A stretch of 64,000 bases of DNA from Methylomonas aurea (GTDB taxonomy: Bacteria; Pseudomonadota; Gammaproteobacteria; Methylococcales; Methylomonadaceae). The number at the start of each line of letters is the position of its first letter. Positions within the stretch are counted from its first letter, which is position 1. The stretch is from positions 62,001 through 126,000 of the forward strand of contig NZ_JANIBM010000007.1 in the NCBI RefSeq assembly GCF_024505045.1, written 5' to 3'. Under the pieces are notes generated by a model. It saw nothing but the letters and a program-made list of their open reading frames with translations. It did no database searches and had not been told where the DNA came from. The translations under genes were made by a program, and so were the position numbers. Shown piece by piece: positions 36,224 to 44,157 of this stretch.

Positions 36224-36807
36224 AAATCAACTTCCAGCCAAGGCCAAACAACAGGGCTACAGATTACTCTTTTTACCCAACACTGCTAAGGACAGCAACC
36301 ATAACAATAAGTGCCGCGCCGGCCTCTTCTGTTTGTAGCGGCATCTCTTTCGCGACGGTTAACTGACATCGGTTCTCGGACTGAAAGCCGAATTTCTTTC
36401 TTTTGCGTCACTAAAAGAGAGCAAACAACAAGCACAAATTCGTTTGGAACGAATTTGAACAGCCGCTAGGCTGGTCCGCAGGGCGAAAACCGGGGATGGT
36501 TTTCGTAGCGAAAGTATCGCGACTGCCGGCTGGCGAACCGGCGTTGAATTGGGCTTCGCGGGAACGAAACATTAGAAAAATACCGGTTAAAACATGCGTC
36601 CGATGACGTGACCGATGCCCTTCGCTTCGTCATCATCCTGCTGCCCTATCGACGGCGGCATGTGGGAAGCGCGGTAATGAGCAAACGCGGTGCGTGCACT
36701 CGCCCGGTTAAGGTACAGAAGCTGATATCTTCATCTCCTGCTGTTTAAACCGATATGACAAGCGATAGAAAACGCTAGCTCACCAGGCACAACCGGAATC
36801 GAGCGGC
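36224..36807. repeat. Intergenic with partial copies of the local repeat family
   Basis: No gene is evident. Bases 36510-36570 (GAAAGTATCGCG, CGAACCGGCGTTGAATTGGG) are a partial, diverged copy of the repeat seen in full at 38019-38160 and 39163-39308. TTTCTTTCTTTTG near 36399 with TAAAAGAGAGCAAA is a decayed form of its hairpin. The remainder to 36807 is unremarkable. Confidence 0.6.
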
Positions 36808-37263
36808 TTAGCGCTCGCCGGCAGGCCGGGCCAGCAAGCGGTCCAGTTGGTTGGCGAAGGCTTGAACGTCGCGCGCATTCAACGCCGCGGGGCCGCCGGT
36901 ATCGACGCCGCTGCTGCGCAAGCCATCCATGAAGTCGCGCATCGCCAAGCGTTCGCCGATATTGTGTTTGCTATAACGCTCGCCGCGCGGATCGATAACG
37001 TGGCCGCCTTTGGCTATCGCTTGCGCCGCCAGCGGAATGTCGCCGGTCACGACCAAATCCCCCGCCACCATGCGCTGCACGATCTCGTTATCCGCCACGT
37101 CGAAGCCGCCGGCAACGCGCAGCATGCGGATATAACGCGACGGCGGGATTGGGATGCTTTGGTTCGCCACCAGCGTGGTCGTCAATTGGCAGCGCTCCGC
37201 CGCCCGAAACAGAATGTCTTTGATCGCCTTGGGGCAGGCGTCGGCGTCGATCCAGATTTGCAT
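36808..37263 (-). CDS. YaiI/YqxD family protein (DUF188)
   Basis: Starting at the ATG at 37263, [20 protein letters not shown], the protein has 151 residues, the usual length. The frame is open further upstream but that part is repeat DNA. DADACP near the N-terminus and [19 protein letters not shown] are family hallmarks. The fold resembles PIN-like nucleases, but the function is unsettled. Confidence 0.9.
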   Translation of the reverse strand: MQIWIDADACPKAIKDILFRAAERCQLTTTLVANQSIPIPPSRYIRMLRVAGGFDVADNEIVQRMVAGDLVVTGDIPLAAQAIAKGGHVIDPRGERYSKHNIGERLAMRDFMDGLRSSGVDTGGPAALNARDVQAFANQLDRLLARPAGER

Positions 37264-37620
37264 GGTGAGTAGATGTTTTTTTATTTTTGGTGTCGCTATC
37301 GCGACGGATGCTTTTGAGTGCCGGTTCCCGCACCGGCAAGCGGGGTACTTTTCTTTGCTTGTCCAAAGAAAAGTACCCAAAAGAAACGACACCCGGCATT
37401 CCGCCCTAATCCTGCGCTTCTCGATTTTGCCGAGGGTTTTCCGAAGGGGCTTCCCGGCCCCTACGTAAAACGCGATGCATCCATGCATCGCCCCTTCGGG
37501 CTAATCTCGTCAAAATCTGCGATGCTCGGGGCGGAATAACGGGACCAACCCCGAACCGGTCTCGTAGGTAATTAACGGGTTACCGGGCAGCAGAATAATG
37601 CCGATTGGTTTGCTTCTTCT
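37264..37620. repeat. Repeat DNA with long hairpin
   Basis: GGGTACTTTTCTTTG pairs perfectly with CAAAGAAAAGTACCC across a 6-base loop at 37343-37378. The design (15-bp arms, TTTTCTTTG core) is like the GATACTTTCTTTTG hairpins at 38020 and 39164. ORF-like frames across it are repeat fragments. Another pair, GATGCATCCATGCATC, lies near 37470. Confidence 0.65.
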
Positions 37621-37739
37621 GGTTCCCAAACTCCAGTTTGGGAACTTTATCTTGAAAGCTCCAGCTTTCGTTAATTTAATCGAGAAGCAAGAGCTTCCAA
37701 GATCAGGTAACCAAGCCGGAGCTTGGTTACCAGTCAAAA
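37621..37739. repeat. Palindrome-cluster repeat, copy 1
   Basis: Four hairpins in a row: GTTCCCAAACT/AGTTTGGGAAC, GAAAGCT/AGCTTTC, GAAGC/GCTTC and GGTAACCAAGC/GCTTGGTTACC. A second copy of nearly identical order and sequence lies at 38638-38746. This is extragenic repeat DNA, probably of the REP/MITE type. Confidence 0.75.
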
Positions 37740-37786
37740 AGGGCCGCAACGCGGCCACACCTTTTCGCGCGCAGCGCATACCAAAT

Positions 37787-37939
37787 CCCCTATGCCGCGC
37801 CGAGCACCGGAGGGTTTGGGCGGATCAGCCCAGCAGGGGCGCGGCAGGGATGCCGCGCGTTTTCGGAGGGCTAGGACAGCCCTTCCGAAAACCCCGCTCA
37901 AACCCTTAGGCGCGGAGGATCAAAGCGGCATCGGGGTGG
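37787..37939. repeat. Dispersed GC-rich repeat, copy 1
   Basis: Begins CCCCTATGCCGCGCCGAGCA and ends GCGGCATCGGGGTGG. It is nearly identical to 39000-39152, and the part GCGTTTTCGGAGGGCTAGGA recurs in diverged form near 5897. Contains no plausible gene. Confidence 0.75.
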
Positions 37940-38018
37940 CCTGCTGACTCGCGCCGTCCGGGCGCTCGCACTTCGTGCGCCGTTGGCGTCCAAATCCGCT
38001 CCCGGCGGATTTGTCTTT

Positions 38019-38160
38019 GGATACTTTCTTTTGGCCAAACAAAAGAAAGTATCGCGGTTGCCGGTCCGCGAACCGGCGTTAAATTGGGCTTCGCGATAGC
38101 GAAACAATTCATACAAGTTTTAAATTCCGCGTGGGCACAAAAACCGTGCCCACCCTACCC
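38019..38160. repeat. Dispersed hairpin repeat, copy 1
   Basis: Starts with the hairpin GATACTTTCTTTTG/CAAAAGAAAGTATC (14-bp arms, 6-base loop, 38020-38053), then a second hairpin around CCGGTCCGCGAACCGG, then TTCCGCGTGGGCACAAAAAC with GTGCCCACCCTAC. It follows the GC-rich repeat with a short gap, as does the second copy, so the two travel together. Confidence 0.75.
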
Positions 38161-38164
38161 CGCT

Positions 38165-38494
38165 TTAGCTTGGCAAATTACAATTCGCAATTGTCTTTCC
38201 ATTCGAAAATGGCGAATATATTCGTATTTTCCAATCACCATCATCAAAATAAACCTTATCCTTGGCTAACATGCCAACTATTTGCTTACATATTTGAATA
38301 GCTTCTTTCGATGAGGTATCAATTGATACATCTACAGAAAAATTTGAACCAGAAACCTTGCATTTTTCGCTTAAGAGACCGGTCCCATCAAAAACAGCAC
38401 ACAACTTAAAAGCCTTATCAATAGAATCCTCAGCCAAAACAGAATTTGATAAAAATGAGATAACTAAACTGAGAAATATTATTTTAACCAACAT
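38165..38494 (-). CDS. Small exported protein, unknown
   Basis: A 109-residue protein with a clear signal peptide (MLVKIIFLSLVISFLSNSVL, cut near Ala21). The mature part has four cysteines (KLCAVF, EKCKV, IQICKQ, IANCNLP) that could form two disulfides. It is AT-rich and sits inside the repeat region, so it was probably acquired. No family is recognised. Confidence 0.55.
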   Translation of the reverse strand: MLVKIIFLSLVISFLSNSVLAEDSIDKAFKLCAVFDGTGLLSEKCKVSGSNFSVDVSIDTSSKEAIQICKQIVGMLAKDKVYFDDGDWKIRIYSPFSNGKTIANCNLPS

Positions 38495-38637
38495 CGAGTT
38501 AAGCCTTGTATTGTGAATGGATTATTAAACCTTGTTATAGATGATCGATTTAATTACAGTCACTTCGACCCTGTAACCAATTATTACTACAACAATAGCA
38601 AACATTATTCGGTCTTTTTATAATCATAAATTTCCTA

Positions 38638-38746
38638 GTCCCAAACTCCAGACTGGGAATCTTTATATTGAAAGCTCCAGCTTTCGTTAATTTAATCGAG
38701 AAGCAACAGCTTCCAAGATCAGCCGGAGCTTGGTTACCAGTCAAAA
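38638..38746. repeat. Palindrome-cluster repeat, copy 2
   Basis: Second copy of the element at 37621-37739, same orientation, with TCCCAAACTCCAGACTGGGA, GAAAGCTCCAGCTTTC and a shortened last hairpin (GTAACCA missing). It overlaps the 3' end of the YgiT-type gene by a few bases. Confidence 0.75.
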
Positions 38747-38958
38747 CGTCGTACTTGAAATTGCGAGGACTGGCTTAATGGTGAGCTTGCCTGCGTGAGA
38801 ATCGACGCAGTGATATTTCCCTCGAAATACTCTTCGCCACAGTTATTGCAAACCTTGGCAGGCACATTTTTGAATATTAAAACCGCCTTGCCAGAGTCCA
38901 GCGTTACATTCGATAAAGAATCAATCATAAAGCCAAATTTGCAAATCGGACAACGCAT
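38734..38958 (-). CDS. YgiT-type zinc finger protein, orphan
   Basis: Starting at MRCPICKFGFMIDSL (38958), 74 residues. Two CxxC pairs, CPIC near residue 3 and CNNCGEEYFEG near 37, form the YgiT/MqsA-type zinc finger. Such proteins are usually antitoxins or toxin-partner genes encoded after a DUF4258 or MqsR-like toxin. No toxin lies upstream: the DNA there is the GC-rich repeat. The last codons run into the palindrome repeat, so the C-terminus (QSSQFQVRRFDW) may be altered. Upstream frame extension is repeat DNA. Confidence 0.7.
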   Translation of the reverse strand: MRCPICKFGFMIDSLSNVTLDSGKAVLIFKNVPAKVCNNCGEEYFEGNITASILTQASSPLSQSSQFQVRRFDW

Positions 38959-38999
38959 AGCTTTTGCCGGTATAAATAATTTTGCGATGCGCCCACAAC

Positions 39000-39152
39000 C
39001 CCCTATGCCGCGCCGAGCACCGGAGGGTTTGGGCGGATCAGCCCGACAGGGGCGCGGCAGGGATGCCGCGCGTTTTCGGAGGGCTAGGACAGCCCTTCCG
39101 AAAACCCCGCTCAAACCCTCCGGCGCGCAGGAAATAAGCGGCATCGGGGTGG
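39000..39152. repeat. Dispersed GC-rich repeat, copy 2
   Basis: Near-identical to 37787-37939 in the same orientation, with small differences (CCCGACAGG for CCCAGCAGG; AGGAAATAAGCGGC for AGGATCAAAGCGGC). Followed ten bases later by hairpin repeat copy 2. Confidence 0.75.
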
Positions 39153-39162
39153 CTTTTTCTTT

Positions 39163-39386
39163 GGATACTTTCTTTTGGCCAAACAAAAGAAAGTATCGCG
39201 GTTGCCGGTCCGCGAACCGGCGTTAAATTTGGGCTTCGCGATAGCGAAACAATATTGTTAAAAGTTTTAAATTCCGCGTGGGCACAAAAACCGTGCCCAC
39301 CCTACCCGGCTTTCTTTTGGCTACGCAAAAGAAAGTATCGCGGTTGCCGGTCCGCGAACCGGCGTTAAATCAAGCTTCGCGGCAGC
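39163..39386. repeat. Dispersed hairpin repeat, copy 2 plus a partial third copy
   Basis: 39163-39308 repeats 38019-38160. A partial third copy, from TTCTTTTGGCTACGCAAAAG to about 39386, follows in tandem and lacks the distal GTGGGCAC part. After it, TCCCACGTTGGAACGTGGGA (39407-39426) is a separate short palindrome. Confidence 0.7.
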
Positions 39387-39445
39387 GTATCATTGCTTCA
39401 TCCTTCCCACGTTGGAACGTGGGAAGGATGAAAAAATCTACAGCC

Positions 39446-39724
39446 CTACACATCTATTGTATGCGTCCATCTTGGCACTCCTCCATGAGATAAGTAATCA
39501 ACAAGATTTTTTGAGCCATAAAACTTGATACGCCCATTCTGATTATAAGCAAGTGCTGATTGATCAACATTCAATCCTGCTAATCGAGCCTTAACTGTAA
39601 GTTGATTTAGCAACGTGTTGTTATCAGAATCACTTCCTGAATTTGATCTTGCGTCAAATATTGCAAAATCAATCCATCCACCTGAAGCGGCGCGTTCTCG
39701 GAGGTGAGCCATATTTATTTTCAT
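39446..39724 (-). CDS. Hypothetical protein, 92 residues
   Basis: MKINMAHLRERAASGGWIDF onward, with a C-terminus GVPRWTHTIDV. No signal or membrane segment. It is a soluble, evenly composed protein; I do not know its family. It is the last of three AT-rich genes on the same strand downstream of nrdJb. Confidence 0.6.
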   Translation of the reverse strand: MKINMAHLRERAASGGWIDFAIFDARSNSGSDSDNNTLLNQLTVKARLAGLNVDQSALAYNQNGRIKFYGSKNLVDYLSHGGVPRWTHTIDV

Positions 39725-39775
39725 AGAATACTCCTAAATAAATTTAACTTAAGACTACTGAGTAAAAAATCAATC

Positions 39776-40024
39776 TTACGATTTACCGCTACCATTACAA
39801 CAACCGCAAGGCTGACCTTTAGGGCCTAATACCGCATCGTACGTCATTGACTTACTAAGTCTTGATTCATTAAATTGCAGAGGTTTTTGAGCAACTTTGT
39901 TTACAATAACTTCATACCTAACCCCCGTATTCTCATCATAAACGTAATGTCTAAACGGAAGAGGAGATTTTTCTTTTATTAATTCCTGAATGAGTCTATC
40001 AACTATTTTTGTATTTACTGCCAC
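39776..40024 (-). CDS. Hypothetical protein with CxCC motif
   Basis: An 82-residue protein whose C-terminus is GQPCGCCNGSGKS, a CxCC cluster resembling the last zinc-knuckle half of DnaJ-type CxxCxGxG modules. The N-terminal part is a likely helix (IVDRLIQELIKEKSPL). It lies 18 bases after the preceding gene. No family is recognised. Confidence 0.55.
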   Translation of the reverse strand: MAVNTKIVDRLIQELIKEKSPLPFRHYVYDENTGVRYEVIVNKVAQKPLQFNESRLSKSMTYDAVLGPKGQPCGCCNGSGKS

Positions 40025-40042
40025 TTTAGAATTCCTTATATA

Positions 40043-40552
40043 TTAAATTGCGTTACTATTTAAGTGTTCATTTTTAAGCTTTTCATAGAAAAGACTAGTA
40101 GCTTTAGAATCCAACAGAAGTTGTTTTCCAGATTTACTTAAGCCTGGAACAATATTACAAGACTCTATTGCTCTGTACATAGACATATAATTGTCGCTAA
40201 ATGTTCTCTTGATTATCTTTTCATCAATCATTCCACCTTCGCAGCACAGTGCAACAAGTTCTAAAGTATTAACTGCTTTTACAATATCAGGTGTCACCGG
40301 CTGCAGCGGATCGATTTCATTTAAATCCGATATATAATCCCAAAGCGGAACAATTAATTGACGTTGCGCGAGTAGCTGTTGGCTATCATTTATTTTTGTG
40401 GTTAACAATATTTGGCTGTCATTGATTTGTTTAGTTAGTATCTTTTGATTTTTGTGTATAAATACAGAAATACCAAGACCAATTATTGCCACAACTGCAG
40501 AGGCAATAGTTCCCCAAGCAGATAAGACTGTTGCTGTATTTAAATCAAACAT
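40043..40552 (-). CDS. Membrane-anchored coiled protein, unknown
   Basis: Starting at MFDLNTATVLSAWGTIASAV (40552), 169 residues. One membrane helix near 10-33 is followed by a coiled-coil-like stretch with an imperfect repeat (KQINDSQILLTTKINDSQQL near 40-60) and a soluble helical domain. The layout resembles DUF4760-type proteins. The start lies four bases after the nrdJb stop, so it may be transcribed with it, but its AT-rich composition marks it as foreign. Confidence 0.6.
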   Translation of the reverse strand: MFDLNTATVLSAWGTIASAVVAIIGLGISVFIHKNQKILTKQINDSQILLTTKINDSQQLLAQRQLIVPLWDYISDLNEIDPLQPVTPDIVKAVNTLELVALCCEGGMIDEKIIKRTFSDNYMSMYRAIESCNIVPGLSKSGKQLLLDSKATSLFYEKLKNEHLNSNAI

Positions 40553-40556
40553 AAAA

Positions 40557-41240
40557 TCACCCACACTTCGACTCCCCACAATTCAAACAAGTCATACACC
40601 CATCCATCAACACCATCGCCTTAGTCGAACATTTATTACACAGCACCGCCTTCTCCGGAAACGCCTGCCCTTCCGTCGTGCCGTGCAAGGCCTCGAATTC
40701 GCGCCGCTTTTCGTCCAATAACTTCTGGTGATGGTCGCTGAGCTTTTCCGGCTTGATCATGCCGATATGCTTCAGGTGCGACTCGATCGCGGAACCGATT
40801 TCGGCGACCAAGGACGGCATGAACACGCCGCCCTTTTTGAAATAGCCGCCGCGCGGGTCAAATACCGCTTTCAACTCTTCCACCAAAAACGTGGCGTCGC
40901 CGCCTTTACGAAACACCGCCGAGATAACCCGGGTCAAGGCCAGTACCCACTGAAAATGCTCCATGTTCTTGGAGTTGATGAAGATTTCGTAGGGCCGGCG
41001 CTCTTCGTGCGCGGTACCTTCGTTGAGCAGCATGTCATTGATGGTGATGTACAAGGCGTGCTCGGACTGCGGGGTTTTGATTTTATATGTCGAGCCGAGC
41101 AGCATTTCCGGCCGCTCGACGTTTTCGTGCATCGACTCCAGCGAGGGTTTTTCCGCTTCCGGTTGTTGCACCGCTTCCGCGCTGTCTTTGCTCAGCACTT
41201 TGTAGCCGACGATTTTTTTGTTGATTTTGTGTAGGGTCAT
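40557..41240 (-). CDS. nrdJb: Class II ribonucleotide reductase, C-terminal part (NrdJb)
   Basis: This 227-residue protein contains the TSCPD-type domain (residues about 45-165: GSTYKIKTPQSEHALYITIN, ALTRVISAVFRKGGDATFLV) and a cysteine-rich C-terminus LCNKCSTKAMVLMDGCMTCLNCGESKCG split here over residues 200-227. These are the features of the small half of a split adenosylcobalamin-dependent RNR, as in Pseudomonas NrdJb. The terminal CxxC and CxxxxC cysteines relay electrons to the active site in NrdJa. Two small genes lie between the halves. Confidence 0.9.
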   Translation of the reverse strand: MTLHKINKKIVGYKVLSKDSAEAVQQPEAEKPSLESMHENVERPEMLLGSTYKIKTPQSEHALYITINDMLLNEGTAHEERRPYEIFINSKNMEHFQWVLALTRVISAVFRKGGDATFLVEELKAVFDPRGGYFKKGGVFMPSLVAEIGSAIESHLKHIGMIKPEKLSDHHQKLLDEKRREFEALHGTTEGQAFPEKAVLCNKCSTKAMVLMDGCMTCLNCGESKCG

Positions 41241-41301
41241 GTCGTTTACCTAAAAAGGTTGTCGACTCGCCGATGTAACGAGCCGTGTATGTTCTTAAAA
41301 A

Positions 41302-41550
41302 TCAGGAGGCGTTTGCCAGTTTTACCGAATCGAGGTAGAGCGTATCCGGGCAAATATCCTGCTCGTGCGGCCAGACCACCGTGCCATCGACCACTGCGGC
41401 GCGTTTGAAATACTGCCTGTCTCTCAATTCCTTGAATACGCCGAAATCCAACAAGGGTTTGCAGTCGTAAACGCCTTGACTACCGTCGGTGAACTCCAAC
41501 ATTAACGAGTAGTCGTCGCTGGCTTGTACCGATTTGACTCTCGGATTCAT
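41302..41550 (-). CDS. DUF2442 protein
   Basis: This 82-residue protein is a DUF2442 member: RVKSVQASDDYSLMLEFTDG, GVYDCKPLLDFGVFKELRD, and TVVWPHEQDICPDTLYLDS. It begins three bases after the DUF4160 stop. The two families occur as neighbours in many genomes in toxin-antitoxin-like pairs, with DUF2442 as the probable antitoxin. Its place here is between nrdJa and nrdJb. Confidence 0.88.
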   Translation of the reverse strand: MNPRVKSVQASDDYSLMLEFTDGSQGVYDCKPLLDFGVFKELRDRQYFKRAAVVDGTVVWPHEQDICPDTLYLDSVKLANAS

Positions 41551-41553
41551 GGC

Positions 41554-41823
41554 TTACCTCAACGGTTCGATTTTATAGGGTTGCTCGCCGGTAACAGCCA
41601 GTTGCCAGTCGGCAATCAGTTCGTCCTTATGCAGCTCGATCCAAGCTTGCAGCAATTTCATTTGGGCTTTGGGTATCTCGCCTTCCAGAACTTCGCCTTC
41701 GGGAATTGCGACTACGACTTCGTGATCTTGGTATTTGGCATGGATATGCGGCAGTTTGTGCTGCTTGTTATCCAGAAAATACATATAGACGATGATGCCG
41801 TAAAACATTGAAATCGCTGGCAT
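41554..41823 (-). CDS. DUF4160 protein
   Basis: Starting at MPAISMFYGIIVYMYFLDNK (41823), 89 residues. HKLPHIHAKYQDHEVVVAI is the DUF4160 signature and LQAWIELHKDELIADW the C-terminal helix. It is paired with DUF2442 in what looks like a toxin-antitoxin-like module of unknown target. It starts 20 bases after the nrdJa stop. Confidence 0.88.
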   Translation of the reverse strand: MPAISMFYGIIVYMYFLDNKQHKLPHIHAKYQDHEVVVAIPEGEVLEGEIPKAQMKLLQAWIELHKDELIADWQLAVTGEQPYKIEPLR

Positions 41824-41843
41824 GGCAATTCTCCCAAGACGAA

Positions 41844-43994
41844 TCAAAACTTGCCGTAATAGCCTTCCTTCAACGCATCGAACAAGTTGGCCGCAGTGTG
41901 GATTTCGCCGTCGTATTCCACTTCGTCGTTGCCTTTGAATTCGACCACGTGGCCATCTTCCAGCGTGAACTGGTAGGTGGTGTTTTCCAGATCCGATTCC
42001 TTGACCAGCACGCCCTGGAACACTTCCGGGTTGAAGCGGAAGGTGGTGCAGCCTTTCAGGCCTTGTTCGTAGGCGTATTCGTAGATCGACTTGAAGTCTT
42101 CGTACGGGTAGTCGGTCGGCACGTTGGCGGTTTTGGAGATCGACGAGTCGATCCAGCGTTGGGCGGCGGCCTGGATGTCGACGTGTTGTTTCGGGCTGAT
42201 ATCGTCGGCAGCGATGAAATAGTCCGGCAGTTTTTGCCTGGGATCGTCGCTGTACGGCATCGCGTCGGGATTGACAAGATGGCGGTAGGCCAGCAGTTCG
42301 AACGAGAACACGTCGATTTTTTCCTTGGACTTTTTACCCTCGCGGATCACGTTGCGCGAATAGTGGTGGGCGAAGCTGGGTTCGATGCCGTTGCTGGCGT
42401 TGTTGGCCAGCGACAAGGAGATGGTGCCGGTCGGCGCGATCGAGCTGTGGTGGGTAAAGCGGCAGCCGACTTCGGCCAGTTCCGCCACCAATTCCGGTTC
42501 TTCCTGGGCGACTTTCTGCATGTAGCGACTGTACTTGGCGTGCAAAACGCGGCCCGGCACCTGGTCGCCGAGTTTGTAGCCGTCGGCTTTCATTTCCGGA
42601 CGTTTGTGCAGCATTTCGCCGGTCACTTCGAACATCTGCTCCATGATCGGCGCCGGGCCTTTTTCTTTGGCCAGCTCCAGGCCGGTGCGCCAGCCTTCCA
42701 AAGCCAATTCCTTGGTGACTTGTTCGGTAAAGGCCAGCGAATCGGCATCGCCGTATTTCATGCCCAGCATGGTGATGGTCGAACCCAGGCCCAGATAACC
42801 CATGCCGTGGCGGCGTTTGCCGATGATTTCGTCGCGCTGTTTTTCCAGCGGCAGGCCGTTGATCTCGACCACGTTGTCCAGCATGCGAGTGAAGATGCGG
42901 ATGGTCTTGCGGTAATCGTCCCAATCGAACGACGCTTCCTTACCGAACGGTTGCTGGACGAAGCGGGTCAGGTTGATCGAACCGAGCAGGCAGGAGCCGT
43001 AAGGCGGCAGCGGCTGCTCGCCGCAGGGGTTGGTGGCGCGAATGTGCTCGCAGAACCAGTTGTTGTTCATCTCGTTGACCTTGTCGATCAAGATGAAACC
43101 GGGTTCGGCGTAATCGTAAGTGGAGGACATGATGATGTCCCACAGGCGGCGGGCCGGCATGACTTTGGTGATCCGGCAGGCCACCAGACCGTCTTGGTTG
43201 ACGACGTAGCCGGCCTTGTTGGGCAGATCGCGCCAGATGATTTTGCTGGTGTCGGTCAAATCCAGTTTGTCGGCGTTGGCTTCGCGCTCGGTGACCGGGA
43301 ACGACAACGGCCACTGGCCGTTGTTTTTCACCGCCTCGACGAATTCGCTGGTAATCAACAGCGACAGGTTGAATTGGCGCAAGCGGCCGTCTTCGCGCTT
43401 GGCGCGGATGAAATCGACCACGTCCGGGTGGGCCACGTCGAAGGTGGCCATTTGCGCGCCGCGGCGGCCGCCGGCGGACGAGACGGTAAAGCACATCTTG
43501 TCGTAGATATCCATGAACGACAGCGGGCCGGAGGTGTAGGCGCCGGCGCCGGAGACGTAGGCGTCGCGCGGGCGCAGAGTGGAAAACTCATAGCCGATGC
43601 CGCAGCCGGCTTTCAAGGTCAGGCCGGCTTCGTGGACTTTGCGCAGGATGTCGTCCATCGAGTCTTCGATGATGCCGGACACGGTGCAGTTGATGGTCGA
43701 CGTGGCCGGCTTATGCTCCAGCGCGCCGGCGTTGGAAACGATACGGCCGGCAGGAATGACGCCCTTGCGCAAGGCCCACAGAAATTCCTTGTAATGCTTG
43801 TCCTGCAGGGCTTTGGTTTTCTCGACGCTGGACAAGGCCTTGGCGACCCGCTTGTAAGTGTCGTCGATGGTTTCGTCGATGGCGCGGCCGTCCTTGGTCT
43901 TCAAACGGTACTTGCTGTCCCAGATGTCCAGCGAAGCGCTTTGCAGCGGAATGTCGGTATCGTTTGGCGTCACAACATGAAGTTTTGCGGTCAT
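41844..43994 (-). CDS. nrdJa: Adenosylcobalamin-dependent ribonucleotide reductase, catalytic part (NrdJa)
   Basis: This 716-residue class II RNR catalytic chain makes deoxyribonucleotides without oxygen, using AdoCbl to form the thiyl radical. Visible are STINCTVSGII (first active-site Cys), NPCGEQPLPPYGSCLLGSIN with the radical Cys and catalytic Glu (NxCxE), GYLGLGSTITMLGM, and APTGTISLSLANNASNGIEP near 570. It lacks the N-terminal ATP cone and its C-terminal relay cysteines lie in the separate nrdJb, as in the split Pseudomonas enzyme. Two NrdR boxes lie upstream, so repression by NrdR is expected. Confidence 0.95.
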   Translation of the reverse strand: MTAKLHVVTPNDTDIPLQSASLDIWDSKYRLKTKDGRAIDETIDDTYKRVAKALSSVEKTKALQDKHYKEFLWALRKGVIPAGRIVSNAGALEHKPATSTINCTVSGIIEDSMDDILRKVHEAGLTLKAGCGIGYEFSTLRPRDAYVSGAGAYTSGPLSFMDIYDKMCFTVSSAGGRRGAQMATFDVAHPDVVDFIRAKREDGRLRQFNLSLLITSEFVEAVKNNGQWPLSFPVTEREANADKLDLTDTSKIIWRDLPNKAGYVVNQDGLVACRITKVMPARRLWDIIMSSTYDYAEPGFILIDKVNEMNNNWFCEHIRATNPCGEQPLPPYGSCLLGSINLTRFVQQPFGKEASFDWDDYRKTIRIFTRMLDNVVEINGLPLEKQRDEIIGKRRHGMGYLGLGSTITMLGMKYGDADSLAFTEQVTKELALEGWRTGLELAKEKGPAPIMEQMFEVTGEMLHKRPEMKADGYKLGDQVPGRVLHAKYSRYMQKVAQEEPELVAELAEVGCRFTHHSSIAPTGTISLSLANNASNGIEPSFAHHYSRNVIREGKKSKEKIDVFSFELLAYRHLVNPDAMPYSDDPRQKLPDYFIAADDISPKQHVDIQAAAQRWIDSSISKTANVPTDYPYEDFKSIYEYAYEQGLKGCTTFRFNPEVFQGVLVKESDLENTTYQFTLEDGHVVEFKGNDEVEYDGEIHTAANLFDALKEGYYGKF

Positions 43995-44110
43995 TCGTGG
44001 CTTCCCTTTTTATGCTTTGAGTGGTTTACGGAACGGTGTCGCCGGCTGGCCGGGTCGCCGCAAAGTTCGATGCGGCAAGCGTTGCGGCATAAAATGCCCA
44101 TCGCTAACGC

Positions 44111-44157
44111 ATACTGTATATAGTGCTTTATAAAAATATTAGCACAAGATATTGTGT
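44111..44157. promoter_or_regulatory. Tandem NrdR boxes upstream of nrdJa
   Basis: ATACTGTATATAGTGC (44111-44126) and GCACAAGATATTGTGT (44142-44157) match the NrdR consensus ACACWATATATWGTGT. Their starts are 31 bp apart, three helical turns, the spacing NrdR needs to bind both. They lie about 117-163 bp upstream of the nrdJa ATG on the minus strand. Confidence 0.85.

Noticed and set aside
37343-37378. GGGTACTTTTCTTTG hairpin as a terminator
   Set aside because: The stem is not followed by a T-tract on either strand, and it belongs to a dispersed repeat family.
37510-37947. Short frames of 70-100 codons across 37.5-37.95 kb
   Set aside because: Entirely composed of the palindrome-cluster and GC-rich repeats; the same frames recur in other copies.
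37621-39386. Repeat region as a CRISPR array
   Set aside because: Copies are few, long, imperfect and internally palindromic, without regular short spacers or cas genes.
41808-44123. 771-codon open frame on the plus strand
   Set aside because: Antisense shadow of nrdJa; low-complexity composition and no recognisable domains, while the opposite frame is a clear RNR.
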